This document shows, piece after piece, positions 24,157 to 33,865 of a stretch of DNA of 64,000 nucleotides. This DNA comes from Streptomyces dysideae (GTDB taxonomy: Bacteria; Actinomycetota; Actinomycetes; Streptomycetales; Streptomycetaceae). The stretch covers positions 107,091 through 171,090 of the forward strand of contig NZ_KQ949089.1 in assembly GCF_001514305.1 (NCBI RefSeq), in the 5' to 3' direction. Made by a program: the position numbers and the translations under genes. Numbering within the stretch: position 1 is the first letter of the stretch; each line of letters begins with the position of its first letter. The notes below the pieces were generated by a model that made no database searches, was not told where the DNA came from, and saw nothing but the letters and a program-made list of their open reading frames with translations.

Positions 24157-26342
24157 CGGCTGCCTCAGGTAACGGACTGCTGTTTGCTCGGCTGCACCTG
24201 CCCCGCCCGCTCGATGCCGATGCGGCGCTCGCCTTGGTGGGCCGGCTGGCGGCAGATCGTCAGGTCGCGCCGCTGGTATGGGAGCTGCGGGCCGAAGGTG
24301 GTCATGTGCGCTACCTGCTCGGTGGCCGTCCAGTAGACATAGCGCGGCTTGGTCGGCTGCTTGGGCACTTCCTGCCGGGCAGCTTCCTGGACGACTCGCC
24401 CGAGCACCGTCCGGCGCGCCCTCAGATGCGGTCGGCAGGTCGGTTGCGAGTTCGGCCCACGTACCTTCCGCTCAACATGGATGCTCCGGAAGCTACTTCC
24501 CGGGCGGTGCTCTCGGCCCTGGCCGTACCGCTGTCGGAGGACGAGGCGCTCGTCGTCCAGGTCGTGCTTGGGCCCCGCATCCTGCCCAGTGTGTTGCCCG
24601 CAGAGGTTCCCGACCCTAGTCTGCCGCTCGGCCGAGTACTGCTGACCGGCAGTCGCCCGGCGGGGACGGAGCTTCGTACCCGGCTCAAGAAGCGCGTGGA
24701 ACACCCCGGCTTTATGGCCACGATCCGCGTCGGGGCGGCAGCCACCACGCGTCAGCGGCGAGCCAACCTACTCCTCGGCGTCTTGTCCGGCCTGACGGTC
24801 GCCCAGGGGCCGGGCACACGGATACGGCTGGTTCACGACAGTGCAGCTCGGATTAACGAGGCACGTCGGCCGTGGCTGTGGCCGCTCAAGCTGTCCGTGC
24901 CCGAGATCGCCGGACTCCTGAGTTGGCCCTTGGGTGACGAGGAGTTGCCCGGACTGCCGCCGTTGCATCCGAAGCCCCTGCGCGCCTCGGCACGAGTCCA
25001 CCAGGGCGAACGGGTCTTCGCCCGTAGCGCAGCGCCCGGCGACGACAGGGTGGTAGGCATCGCGCCCGCTGACCAAACGTTCCACGGGGTCGCCTACGGG
25101 CCGAGCGGCTCCGGGAAGACAAATGTACTGCTTCGCCTTATTTTGGCGGACATTGCGGCGGGCCGTCCGGTAGTCGTCCTAGATCCAAAACGGCAGCTCA
25201 TTGACGACATCTTGGCGCGTGTACCTGCGGACCAGGTAGAGAGAATCGTCGAGCTGAACGCCGCCGACGCTTCGCCAACCGGGTTCAATCCGCTGGACAT
25301 TGGCCACCGAGACCCGGATGTGGTCGTTGACGGCATCCTGGCCGTCTTCGCGGCTGTGTTCAGCGACGGCTACGGTCCTCGTACGGCGGACATCTTCAGC
25401 TCCGGCTTGCGCACACTGGCCCGCGGCAGCCTTCCGAACGCCCCGGCCACCTTGACGGACCTGCCCCGGTTGTTCACCGACCCGGCCTTCCGTCGCCCGT
25501 ATGTCGGCCGCATCCAGAACGACTTGGCGCTGGCTGGGTTCTGGTCGGCTTGGGAGGAGCAAGGCCCTGCCGCCCAAGCGGCTGTCCTGGCCGCGCCCAT
25601 GAACAAACTACGACAATTCCTGCTGCGGCCGGCGGTGGTGCGGATGCTGGATCAGCGAGCCGGGAAGTTCCGGCTTCGGGACGTCTTCCGAACAAGCAGG
25701 GTCGTACTCGTAGGGCTCAACGAGGGCCTCGTCGGGCCTGGGGTGGCCTCGCTTTTGGGGAGCCTGATCATTGCCGAGTGCTGGCAGGCCGTGCAGGAGC
25801 GGGCCAGCGAGGCGAACGCACACCTGCGGCCAGGCACGGTGTACGTGGATGAAGCACCGCGGTTCGTTCACCTGTCGACCTCGCTCGCAGATGCCTTGGC
25901 CATTTCGCGGAGTTTGTCCGTAGGGTGGTTTTTGGCAGCGCAGTTCCGCAGCCAGTTCCCGTCAGAGCTGCGTACAGCGGTGGATATCAACGCGCGGAGC
26001 AAGATCGTCTTTGCGACCGAAGCCGATGATGCTCGCGACCTGGCGACCAAGCTGGCCCCAGAGCTGGAGCCGCAGGACTTCATGAGCCTGCCAAGATTCC
26101 ATGCATACGCGAATCTTGTGGCGAATGGTGCGCCTTCCGGCTGGGGACTGGTGCGCACCCTCCCGCCGCCACCGGCCATCTCCGACGCCGAAGCAGTTCG
26201 CACGATAGCCCGCACCAATTACGCGCCCCTACAAACCGCTCCAGTGCCCACGGCAGCCAATAGCAGCAAACCGCCGGAAGTGCCCGGCACAGCTCCGCAG
26301 CAATTCGGCTACAAACGCCGGAGCCGATCTGACACCTCGTGA
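24153..26342 (+). CDS. Coupling-type DNA transfer ATPase (FtsK/TraG/VirD4-like)
   Basis: The 729-residue protein starts at ATG 24153. An N-terminal 300-residue region unique to the group is followed by Walker A YGPSGSGKTN at about 315-324 and RPVVVLDPKR. Walker B VYVDEAPR lies at about 563-570, with a sensor-like LAAQFRSQFP after it. This is the motor layout of type IV secretion coupling proteins that drive DNA through the membrane. I see no clear N-terminal membrane helices, so it may act with the small membrane proteins upstream. It is a central gene of the integrative element, with replication-relaxation and recombinase genes downstream. Confidence 0.8.
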   Translation: MTAASGNGLLFARLHLPRPLDADAALALVGRLAADRQVAPLVWELRAEGGHVRYLLGGRPVDIARLGRLLGHFLPGSFLDDSPEHRPARPQMRSAGRLRVRPTYLPLNMDAPEATSRAVLSALAVPLSEDEALVVQVVLGPRILPSVLPAEVPDPSLPLGRVLLTGSRPAGTELRTRLKKRVEHPGFMATIRVGAAATTRQRRANLLLGVLSGLTVAQGPGTRIRLVHDSAARINEARRPWLWPLKLSVPEIAGLLSWPLGDEELPGLPPLHPKPLRASARVHQGERVFARSAAPGDDRVVGIAPADQTFHGVAYGPSGSGKTNVLLRLILADIAAGRPVVVLDPKRQLIDDILARVPADQVERIVELNAADASPTGFNPLDIGHRDPDVVVDGILAVFAAVFSDGYGPRTADIFSSGLRTLARGSLPNAPATLTDLPRLFTDPAFRRPYVGRIQNDLALAGFWSAWEEQGPAAQAAVLAAPMNKLRQFLLRPAVVRMLDQRAGKFRLRDVFRTSRVVLVGLNEGLVGPGVASLLGSLIIAECWQAVQERASEANAHLRPGTVYVDEAPRFVHLSTSLADALAISRSLSVGWFLAAQFRSQFPSELRTAVDINARSKIVFATEADDARDLATKLAPELEPQDFMSLPRFHAYANLVANGAPSGWGLVRTLPPPPAISDAEAVRTIARTNYAPLQTAPVPTAANSSKPPEVPGTAPQQFGYKRRSRSDTS

Positions 26343-26642
26343 ACTAGCCAGGCTCGCAAGGGGAATCGCGATGCACTGCCCATGCTGTCATCGCCCCTCT
26401 GTCCGCTCCTCTATCCACGTTGGAGTAGACAGCCGCATTCGCCCAGCTCCGCGCCTGTTCACCTGCACGCGCGGGAGGGGACTGAGTGCATCTCCAGCAG
26501 TCCAAACCGCAGCTCCCGACCCGCCCGTGCGCGGCCCGTGAAGCGCAGGTGCCCCCAAACAGATTCCACGCTGAAGTATCCACCGGCAGCACCCCGAGTG
26601 CCGCCACGTGGAAAATGCAAGTTTCAAAAGAAGGGAGAAAGA

Positions 26643-27515
26643 ATGAAGTACAACGATATAGCGAGTTTGATCGAATCACTCTCCGAGCGCGATCTAGCTA
26701 TCCTTGAATCATTGCGCATACACCGCGCACTGACCACCATCCTTATCCGACGGCTGCACTTCCCGATTGGCGGCGAGCCACGGGAAGCGGGCAGCGGCAA
26801 GAGCCATGCAACGGAAATGGCCGCCGCAGTTGCCACCATCCGCGTTCTGACCCGGATGGAATCCCGTCGCCTGATCACCAGGCTGCACCGCCGTATTGGC
26901 GGTGTGCGGGCTGGGAGTTCCGGGATCACCTGGCAGCTTGGTGCAAGCGGTGAGCGCTTACTGCGTGCCCGGCACGGCGACGCCGCCCGACGCCGCTACA
27001 GTGAGCCGTCTCCGAGCTTCATCGCCCACACGCTCGCTAGCGCTGACCTCGCCATCCGCCTCTATGAGCTGGCCCGCCGGGGCGCGGTCGAGCTGCTACG
27101 ACTGGAAGCCGAACCGGAGTGCTGGCGCACGTTCCTGTCCGCGCACGGCGCACGAGCCTGGCTCAAGCCCGACCTGTTCGCCATTACGGCCGGCGGAGAC
27201 TACGAGCACCACTGGTTCATTGAGGCCGACAACGCCACCGAACACGCGCCGGTCATCGTTCGCAAGGCTCTCCAATACCAGCAGTACGCCGCGACTGGCA
27301 TCCATCAGCAGGAACACGGACTGTTTCCGGCTGTGGTCTGGGTCGTTCCCGACGCCAAACGGCGAACCGCCATCCGGGCAGCGCTGTTCACTGAACCACG
27401 GCTCCGTGAACAGGTGGCCGCCGGGGTGTTCCGGGTGGTGACGACCGGAGAATTCCCTTCCCTGATAGCCGGTGGTTTCGGCGAGCCGGAGGAAATCCCC
27501 GGAAACTCGCCGTAA
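26643..27515 (+). CDS. Replication-relaxation family protein
   Basis: The 290-residue protein starts at ATG 26643 after GAAGGGAGAAAG. The N-terminus is a winged-helix-like unit (LSERDLAILESLRIHRALTT). The second half, FIAHTLASADLAIRLYELA to LKPDLFAI and HHWFIEADNATE, resembles replication-relaxation proteins of actinomycete plasmids and integrative elements, which have a nuclease-like core. It would act in replication or mobilisation. I see nothing supportable as a gene in the 300 bases before it (26343-26642). Confidence 0.75.
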   Translation: MKYNDIASLIESLSERDLAILESLRIHRALTTILIRRLHFPIGGEPREAGSGKSHATEMAAAVATIRVLTRMESRRLITRLHRRIGGVRAGSSGITWQLGASGERLLRARHGDAARRRYSEPSPSFIAHTLASADLAIRLYELARRGAVELLRLEAEPECWRTFLSAHGARAWLKPDLFAITAGGDYEHHWFIEADNATEHAPVIVRKALQYQQYAATGIHQQEHGLFPAVVWVVPDAKRRTAIRAALFTEPRLREQVAAGVFRVVTTGEFPSLIAGGFGEPEEIPGNSP

Positions 27516-27619
27516 ACCCCCGGCGCACCCTGGTAGTAACCCCGGAATTACGCTTAGTAATTACCCAATTCGGAGGTAGAATGGGACTACCCCAAAAGGC
27601 AAACGCAAGGAGGAAATGC

Positions 27620-29455
27620 GTGAAAGAAGAAAAAGGAAAACCGGCACAAGTTTCGGCTGAAGCATTGGCCGTGACGTACCTGCGCGTCAGCACCAAGGAG
27701 CAGGCCCAGAAAGGCGGACAGGCGGAAGGGTTCTCCATCCCGGCGCAACGTGAGGCACTGCACCGGAAGGCGGAATCGCTCGATGCGGTCATCGTCGCCG
27801 AGTTCGTGGACGCCGGGGAGTCGGCCAAGTCTGCTGACCGCCCCGACCTGAAGCGGATGCTCTCCTACCTGGCGACGCACCGTGTCGACTACGTGCTCGT
27901 GCACAAGGTTGACCGGCTGGCACGCAACCGAGTGGATGACATCGAGATCACCATGGCCATCAAGAAGGCCGGGGCGACGTTGGTGTCGGCCACCGAGAAC
28001 ATCGACGAGACACCCTCGGGCATGTTGCTGCACGGCATCATGTCCTCGATCGCGGAGTTCTACTCGCGCAATCTAGCGACCGAAGTGCACAAGGGCATGT
28101 CGCAGAAAGCCATCGCGGGCGGAACGCCTGGCCGGGTGCCGCTCGGCTACCGCAACGTCGGACGCACCACGGACGAGGGTCGGGAGGAACGCACTGTCGA
28201 GATCGACCCCGAGCGTGCCGACCTGATCGCCTGGGCATACGCCGCCTACGCCACCGGTGAATGGACACTGCGCTCCATGGCCGACGAACTGGAGCTGCGC
28301 GGCCTGACCACCAGGAAGACGCCGAAACTCGCCGCCCGGCCGGTCAAGCCGAACGTCCTGCACGCCATCCTGACGAACCCCTACTACAAGGGTGAGGTCA
28401 TCTACCGGGGCGTGTCGCATCCCGGTAGGCACCAGCCGCTCACCGACCCCGTGACCTGGGAAAAAGTACAGGATGTTTTCGCCAGCCACTTGGTCGGCGA
28501 GAAGCAGCGCGAACACCCGCACTACCTCAAGTCGAGCGTGTTCTGCGGTACCTGCGGCAGCCGCCTGATCATCACCAACGCCAAGAACCGGCACGGGACC
28601 GTCTACCCATACTTCGTGTGCCTGGGACGACATCAGAAGACCACCGCCTGCACGCGCAAGGCCATGCTCACCTCCAAGGTGGAGAAGTTGGTCGAGGAGC
28701 ACTGGGCGACCGTCCAGCTCGAACCCGCCCTGCGCGCGACACTGGAGCGCACACTGCGGGAAGTGCTGGTCGAACACCACAAGCAGGACGAGGAGGAGCG
28801 CCGCCTCCTAACGAACGAACACGCCCGGCTGACCGCCCAGCGTCAGAAGCTTGTCGAGGCCATCTACAGCGGTGCGATGCCAATGGACATGATCGCCAGC
28901 GAACAGCAGCGCATCGGGAGACGCTTGACCGCCGTCCAGGAACGCCTGGAGGCCGTCACGGCTGTATCCGACAAGCTGGAAGCGAACCTGACCGCAGCGC
29001 TTGACCTGGCTGGTGACTGCCAGGCCGCTTACCGGAGGGCAGAGCCCGCAGTCAGGCGGATGTTCAACCAGGCGTTTTTCACCCGCCTGCTGATCGATGA
29101 AGACGACGGCGTCCACAGCCACCACACCAAACCGTTCGATATTCTGCTCGCACCCGAAGTGCTTGATGCCGGACGAGCCATCCAGGTAGACCGGGAGACG
29201 GGGCTCGCCATCATGGCCGACGCGCTTAGCAACGCGGACGACAGTGACATCACCCCAACCAACCAGAAGACCCCCAGGTCGCTACGCGCCACTGGGGGTC
29301 TATCCGGGGAACCCTTGGCCCCCGTTTACGGGGGTGAGGGTTCGAAAACAACTACTTTGGTGCGCCCGGCAGGATTCGAACCTGCGACACCCGCTTTAGG
29401 AGTTTTCCCTGGACGAGGCGCTGACCTGCGGAGATGCGGGCCACGGGGCGTCTGA
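27620..29455 (+). CDS. Large serine recombinase (integrase)
   Basis: The 611-residue protein starts at GTG 27620, with AGGAGG eight bases upstream. The resolvase domain has the nucleophile Ser24 in TYLRVSTKEQ, DRLARNRVDD, and the usual SSIAEFYSRN helix. The recombinase domain (GYRNVGRT, LRSMADELELRG) and a zinc ribbon (FCGTCGSRL ... FVCLGRH ... ACTRK) precede a long coiled coil. The final 33 codons read antisense through a partial tRNA copy (29358-29402), giving the tell-tale tail VRPAGFEPATPALG. Large serine recombinases integrate and excise elements at short cores. Confidence 0.9.
   Translation: MKEEKGKPAQVSAEALAVTYLRVSTKEQAQKGGQAEGFSIPAQREALHRKAESLDAVIVAEFVDAGESAKSADRPDLKRMLSYLATHRVDYVLVHKVDRLARNRVDDIEITMAIKKAGATLVSATENIDETPSGMLLHGIMSSIAEFYSRNLATEVHKGMSQKAIAGGTPGRVPLGYRNVGRTTDEGREERTVEIDPERADLIAWAYAAYATGEWTLRSMADELELRGLTTRKTPKLAARPVKPNVLHAILTNPYYKGEVIYRGVSHPGRHQPLTDPVTWEKVQDVFASHLVGEKQREHPHYLKSSVFCGTCGSRLIITNAKNRHGTVYPYFVCLGRHQKTTACTRKAMLTSKVEKLVEEHWATVQLEPALRATLERTLREVLVEHHKQDEEERRLLTNEHARLTAQRQKLVEAIYSGAMPMDMIASEQQRIGRRLTAVQERLEAVTAVSDKLEANLTAALDLAGDCQAAYRRAEPAVRRMFNQAFFTRLLIDEDDGVHSHHTKPFDILLAPEVLDAGRAIQVDRETGLAIMADALSNADDSDITPTNQKTPRSLRATGGLSGEPLAPVYGGEGSKTTTLVRPAGFEPATPALGVFPGRGADLRRCGPRGV
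29358..29402 (-). other. Partial tRNA-Arg copy, att-like direct repeat
   Basis: These 45 bases equal the 3' end of the intact tRNA-Arg gene (30532-30576) with one mismatch at 29364; 38 bases from 29365 are identical. The copy includes the CCA end, T arm and part of the anticodon loop. Such repeats mark integration into tRNA genes. Confidence 0.85.
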
Positions 29456-29608
29456 CCAAGGGAAACACTCCTCCGTAGTTCTCACGTGTTCACGGTGCTT
29501 CCCGTTCCCATGTGTGCTGAATACGTGCCGGTGGATGCTGTCCGACGTGGGCATGGGGTGCTCGGGGGAGCCGGCGAGTGGTTGGAGTGAGGCGCGGGCG
29601 GCGTTTCG

Positions 29609-30055
29609 TCAGACCTTCTCGACTCGCACGGAGTGTCCCGCGAGGAGTTGATTCATGTCGTCGGTGTCGGAGGTGAAGACGGTTGCCTGAGCTCCCTGCA
29701 TGGCTTCCCGCCCGGCCACAGCCGCCAGAATGGCGTCGATGGCGTACTTGTGCCCATGCAGGCCGGCTGCCTTCAGCATGTCGCGCGCCATGGCGATCAC
29801 CTGATCGTCCGTGTGCACGATGCGGATCCGGGACAGCGTCCAGTTCCACAGTGCCTGCCTCGACGTTTCGCGAGGGTCCCATGCTTCCAAGGTCGTGAGT
29901 GCCGAGGTGACGATCGGGATGTCGAGCCGCGGAGCCGTCTTGATCAGCGCAGCCATCTCCCGATCGCCCTGAACCGCCTTGGAAAGGGCCTCGGAGTCGA
30001 ACACGAAGACGCGTTGTCGCGGCCGGTGCAGTTTCGCTCGGGCGGTGCGGCTCAC
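29609..30055 (-). CDS. VapC-like PIN-domain toxin
   Basis: The 148-residue protein starts at GTG 30055, overlapping the antitoxin stop. PIN-domain acidic residues appear in VFVFDSEALS, ALTTLEAWD, KYAIDAILAAVAG and FTSDTDDM. PIN toxins are Mg2+-dependent ribonucleases that act on tRNA or rRNA. It is paired with the small upstream antitoxin gene. The module lies between the two copies of the tRNA-Arg end and would stabilise that segment. Confidence 0.8.
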   Translation of the reverse strand: MSRTARAKLHRPRQRVFVFDSEALSKAVQGDREMAALIKTAPRLDIPIVTSALTTLEAWDPRETSRQALWNWTLSRIRIVHTDDQVIAMARDMLKAAGLHGHKYAIDAILAAVAGREAMQGAQATVFTSDTDDMNQLLAGHSVRVEKV

Positions 30056-30318
30056 GCGGCCTCGTCCGGACGCGAGCGCTGCTCGTCATGCCAGCCGTCG
30101 ATGGCGGCGATGCGGTCCAGCGCTGCTTGCTGCTCGTCGTCCGTCACGGTGCCGTGCTCTTCTTCGAGGCGCTCGGCCAATTCGCGCAATCGGTCCATGG
30201 CGTCCTGATGAGCGGCGGCGGCCGCGATGTAGCCGGACACCCCGCGCGCGTCGACGCGCTCCTTGATCGATTCCACAAGCTCTTCCGGCACGGTGATGGT
30301 GATCTTCCGAGTTGCCAT
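30052..30318 (-). CDS. VapB-like antitoxin
   Basis: The 88-residue protein starts at ATG 30318. The N-terminal strand and helix (ATRKITITVPEELVESIKER) are of ribbon-helix-helix type. The acidic helical tail (LRELAERLEEEHGTVTDDEQ) would wrap the toxin. A 15-bp palindrome covers the start codon, as expected for autoregulation. Confidence 0.75.
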   Translation of the reverse strand: MATRKITITVPEELVESIKERVDARGVSGYIAAAAAHQDAMDRLRELAERLEEEHGTVTDDEQQAALDRIAAIDGWHDEQRSRPDEAA

Positions 30319-30330
30319 ACTTCAAGTATG
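30316..30330. promoter_or_regulatory. Palindromic operator of the toxin-antitoxin pair
   Basis: CATACTT-C-AAGTATG is a perfect palindrome with one central base. It overlaps the antitoxin start codon (30316-30318), so a bound VapBC complex would block initiation. Confidence 0.6.
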
Positions 30331-30475
30331 CCAGGTTCTGTCCGGCGCGGCCTGGCCTCCTCGGGGTCCTCACCTGCTCGGGCCGTCCTCCCGGCGGACA
30401 CGGCGCGGGTCTGCGAGAGGCGCGTCTCGGGTGCGCGTGGGGATGTGGACTCCTTGCGGACTCCAGGCGTGAGGA

Positions 30476-30506
30476 AGGCCCCCCGTTCGAATGGAACGAG
30501 GGGCCT
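30476..30506 (-). terminator. Terminator of tRNA-Arg
   Basis: AGGCCCC and GGGGCCT with CGTTC/GAACG inside form a stem just 26 bases past the tRNA 3' end on the minus strand. Confidence 0.6.
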
Positions 30507-30531
30507 GGAACTCTCTTACCTGCGGTGCAGG

Positions 30532-30607
30532 TGGTGCCCCCGGCAGGATTCGAACCTGCGACACCCGCTTTAGGAGAGCGGTGCTCTATCCCCTGAGCTA
30601 CGAAGGC
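30532..30607 (-). tRNA. tRNA-Arg (anticodon CCT)
   Basis: Read on the minus strand the gene starts GCCTTCG, which pairs with CGGGGGC at the 3' end (two G-U pairs). A D arm (GCTC/GAGC) follows, then an anticodon stem CCGCT/AGCGG with loop CTCCTAA (anticodon CCT). The T arm is GCAGG-TTCGAAT-CCTGC. Discriminator A and an encoded CCA complete 76 bases. It is intact. Its 3' 45 bases are repeated at 29358, so it is an integration target. Confidence 0.95.
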
Positions 30608-30821
30608 GGGGCTTGTGCGAAACCTTGCGCGGAACTCGGTGTACGGGTCACGGCCAGGTCTCTCGGTCAAGCCCTGAGCGGCCTGGGGCAGGCTGCTGAG
30701 GCGAAGAGGCGAGCGGAGCCCGCGTGACACGCCACAGCGCCCGCCAGGGCGCTCGATCCACAGGGTACCGGATCGGCGCTCGGACGGGCGCTGGTGTTTC
30801 GGAGCAAGGCGGAGTGGGTGG

Positions 30822-31695
30822 TCAGGCCGTGCGGCTGAACATGGGGGCTCCTTCCTCGTGCAGTGCGCGGCTGGTCGAGTTCTGGGAGAGGACGAAACCG
30901 AGGGTCAGGAGTTGCTGGGCTTCGACTCCGTAGGAGATGAGGCGTCCGTTCCACAGAGAGGCGTCGAGTTGCGAGTGGCCCGACTCGGCGTCGCTTCTGT
31001 AGGGGTAGACGAGCTGATGAGTGCGGGTGAGTTCCGGTATCTGCTGGAGGTGCTCGGCACGATGGAAGCCGCGTTCCTCGTCACTTTGACCGGGTGGCCG
31101 TTCGCCTTTTCGGCTTGTCGTCCCGACGGCGGCTCTGTGCTCGTGGAGGCCGTGGCGGCAGGGAATGGCCAGAAGGTGTACCAGCGGAACGTCTGGATTC
31201 CGCGTCGCTCCAGTCGTTTGATCGATACGGGGACGAGTTCCGCGGTGCCGTCCGCGTAGTGGACTTTCTCCGCGATGCGCCCGTCGGCTGCCCATAATTC
31301 GTGGATGCAACGACCGGGACGCAGTGATTCATAGAAATGCGGTTCGTTCCCTTTGTGCTGTTTGTTTACGATGAGGCCGCCGTACCGGGCGATGGCGTCC
31401 CGGTGTACGCCGCGGAATGCGCCGTCGTAGAGGACTCCCATGCAGCCAGGAGCCGCGGACATGATGTCGATGACGCCCTCGACGGCGACGGCGGCCTCTC
31501 CGCCCGGGTGAAGGTGGGGTACGTAGCGCGAGTCCAGAAATACTCGGGACAGGTAGTTCTCGTCTTTACGGGCGGAGAAGAACACATATTTCGGGCCGTA
31601 CACCTCGGTGCCGACCAGCAGGGCCGGTCGACGTCTGACCGGTAACCCATGATTTCCCTGTAATGCTGGAGCGGCTCTAGATCAAGACGTTCCAT
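30822..31695 (-). pseudogene. Frameshifted DDE-like (transposase-related) gene
   Basis: Three pieces in different frames read on from ATG 31695. MERLDLEPLQHYREIMGYRS continues after a shift near 31625 as YGPKYVFFSARKDENYLSRV and VLYDGAFRGVH. After a second shift near 31180 it ends with YRSDAESGHSQLDASLWNGR and LGFVLSQNSTSRALH. The Asp in YDGAFRGVH and the YRSDAESxHSQ segment recall a DDE-type family common in Streptomyces; I am not sure of the family. At least two frameshifts make it non-functional. Confidence 0.6.
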
Positions 31696-31708
31696 TTATG
31701 GGGGCGGC

Positions 31709-33865
31709 GTGGAGACGGCTCCGTCGGGTGACGAGCACATACACCGCCGGCGGCGCCGCTCTGTCCTATTGGGACGGCACGCCGAAAGCCAGGCGCTCGA
31801 CCGGCTCGTCGAGGCCGTCCACGCCGGCCGGAGTCAGTCGCTGGTCCTTCGTGGTGAGGCGGGGGTCGGCAAGTCCGCGCTGCTGAAGTACCTGCTGGAC
31901 AGGGCTGCCGACTGCCGCGTGGTGTCCGCAACGGGTGTCCAGGCCGAGATGGAGCTTCCGTTCGCAGCGCTCCATCAGCTCCTGGCACCGATGCCAGACC
32001 TTCTGGACAGCCTGCCGGGTCCGCAGCGCGACGCCCTTCGGATCGTGTTCGGGATCCTTGACGGGCCCGCACCGGATCGCTTCCTCCTCGGTCTGGCCGT
32101 GCTCGGCCTGCTCTCGGCGGCCGCCGAGAGCAGGCCGCTCGTGTGCGCACCCGACGCCGCGCTGTCGCTGCTGGCCGCGGCGCTGGCCGGCCCGCTTGAC
32201 GAGCTGCAACGTGCCCGCGCGTCCTTGCTGCGTGCCGAGATCGCGTTCACCACGCATCGTGGCAATCTCGCTCCGCCGATGCTGCTCGAGGTTGCCAGGC
32301 AACTTGAGCCGCTGGACGTCTCACTGGCGCGCGAAACGTATCTGCAGGCGTTGTCCGCGGCGATGTTCGCCGGCCGCCTGGCGGTCGAGGGCGGTGGTCT
32401 CCTGGAGATCGCGGCAGCCGCTCGCGCGGCGCCGGTCACGCCGGTCGCCCCGCGCGCCGCCGACCTGCTTCTCGACGCCCTGGCCGTGCTCCTGACGGAC
32501 GACGCACCGACAGCGGCGCCGGCCATGCGGCGGGCCCTGCGCGCCTTCACCGAGGACGACATTTCCCCTGCGGAGGAACTGCGCTGGCTGTGGCTCGCCT
32601 TCATCATCGCCGTGGCGTTGTGGGACGACAGGTCCTGTCGTGTGCTGGCGGACCGCCATGTCCGTCTCGCCCGTGACGCCGGCGCGCTCGCCGCACTGCC
32701 TCTGGGCCTGAGTTCGCGCATCATCGTGCACCTCTTCCGGTCGCGTCCCGCGTCGTGGTGTAGGGGATCAAGCGTTGGGCGTTCCAGTACGAGGCTCCAG
32801 GTGATCTTCGCCGAGCCAGCGGTCCACGAGGTGTCCTGCTGGGGCGAGTTGAGCGACCGGTCGTGCGGAGCCACCGCCGCCGACCTGCGGATTCCGGCGA
32901 CTTGATCGGCTACACCACCCGGCGGGACGCCATCCCTCTTCCAGGGCGAACTGCCCGAAGCGGCGTCGCTGAGCGAAGAGGTGCGCACGATCGTCACGGC
33001 GACCGGTTTTCAGATCACCAACTATGGCGCGCTCGCACTCGCCGCGTGGCAGGGACGCCAGGCCGAGGTCGACCGACTGGTGCGCGCCACCACGAGCGAG
33101 GCGGTGTCGCGGGGCGAGGGAGTGGGGCTGACGGTCTCGGACTGGGCCAGTGCGGTGCTCTGCAACGGCCTTGGCCGGTATGAGGACGCCCGAGCCGCCG
33201 CCGAACGAGTCGTCTCCGACCCGCCGGCTCCGGGCGTCGCAGTGCACTGGGGGCCGGCCGAAATGGTCGAAGCGGCAGTCCGGAGCGGCGACGGCGAGAG
33301 CGCCTCCCGAGCACTCGAGCGGCTGGTGCGGACGACTCAGGCGAACCCTACCGACTGGGCCCTTGGGACAGAGGCCCGCTCGCGGGCTCTCCTCAGCCAG
33401 GGCAGGGACGCCGAGAGCCTCTACCGGGAGGCGATCGAGAGACTCGGACGGACCCTGTGCCGAGCCGATCTCGGGCGGGCGCATCTCGTCTACGGCGAAT
33501 GGCTGCGCCGCGAGCGGCGCCGGATCGACGCGCGCGAGCAACTGCGCACCGCCCACGACCTGTTCGTGGCCGCAGGTATGGAGGCGTTCGCCGAGCGCGC
33601 GGCGCGCGAGCTGAGGGCCACCGGGGAGACCGCTCGGAAGCGGAGCGCTGAGAGCAGCGGCGACGACCTGACCCCTCGGGAGGCGCAGATAGCGCGGCTC
33701 GCGAGCGAGGGCCTGACCAATCCCGAGATCGGCAGTCGGCTCTTCGTGAGCCCGCGTACCGTCGAATACCACCTGCACAAGGTCTTCGCCAAGACAGGAG
33801 TCACGTCGCGCGGTGCGCTGGCCACCTTCCTGTACGGCGGTGGCAGGAAGTTGGAGTCCAAGTAA
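31709..33865 (+). pseudogene. Broken LuxR-family LAL regulator
   Basis: The N-terminus has a Walker A (LRGEAGVGKSALLK). The C-terminus has a complete LuxR HTH (LTPREAQIARLASEGLTNPE, then SPRTVEYHLHKVFAKTGV). LAL proteins are normally about 900 residues; here about 650 codons remain. After SAAAESRPLVC at about 32140 the text jumps to APDAALSLLAAALAGPLDEL, so the Walker B segment and some 270 residues are missing. A 204-bp insertion (32735-32938) later puts an in-frame TGA at 32903. Both lesions make it a pseudogene. Confidence 0.8.
32731..32942 (+). mobile_element. 204-bp MITE-like insertion with 8-bp target duplication
   Basis: CCTCTTCC occurs at 32731-32738 and again at 32935-32942. The 196 bases between have imperfect terminal inverted repeats: the first 34 bases after the left copy match the reverse complement of the last 34 bases at 27 positions, including GCGTCCCGC, GTGGTGTAG and GATCAAG. 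There is no transposase. Removing one repeat and the insert restores the LAL reading ...HLFQGELPEAASLSEE. An 8-bp duplication is typical of IS256-type elements, but the family is not established. Confidence 0.75.

Noticed and set aside
26343..26642. Small genes before the replication-relaxation gene
   Set aside because: Frames exist on both strands but none has a ribosome site together with gene-like composition.
29358..29402. Second tRNA gene
   Set aside because: Only the 3' 45 bases are present; the acceptor 5' strand and D arm are missing.
30312..30596. Short frames ending in PPAGFEPATPALG
   Set aside because: This peptide is the antisense reading of tRNA-Arg, a well-known artefact.
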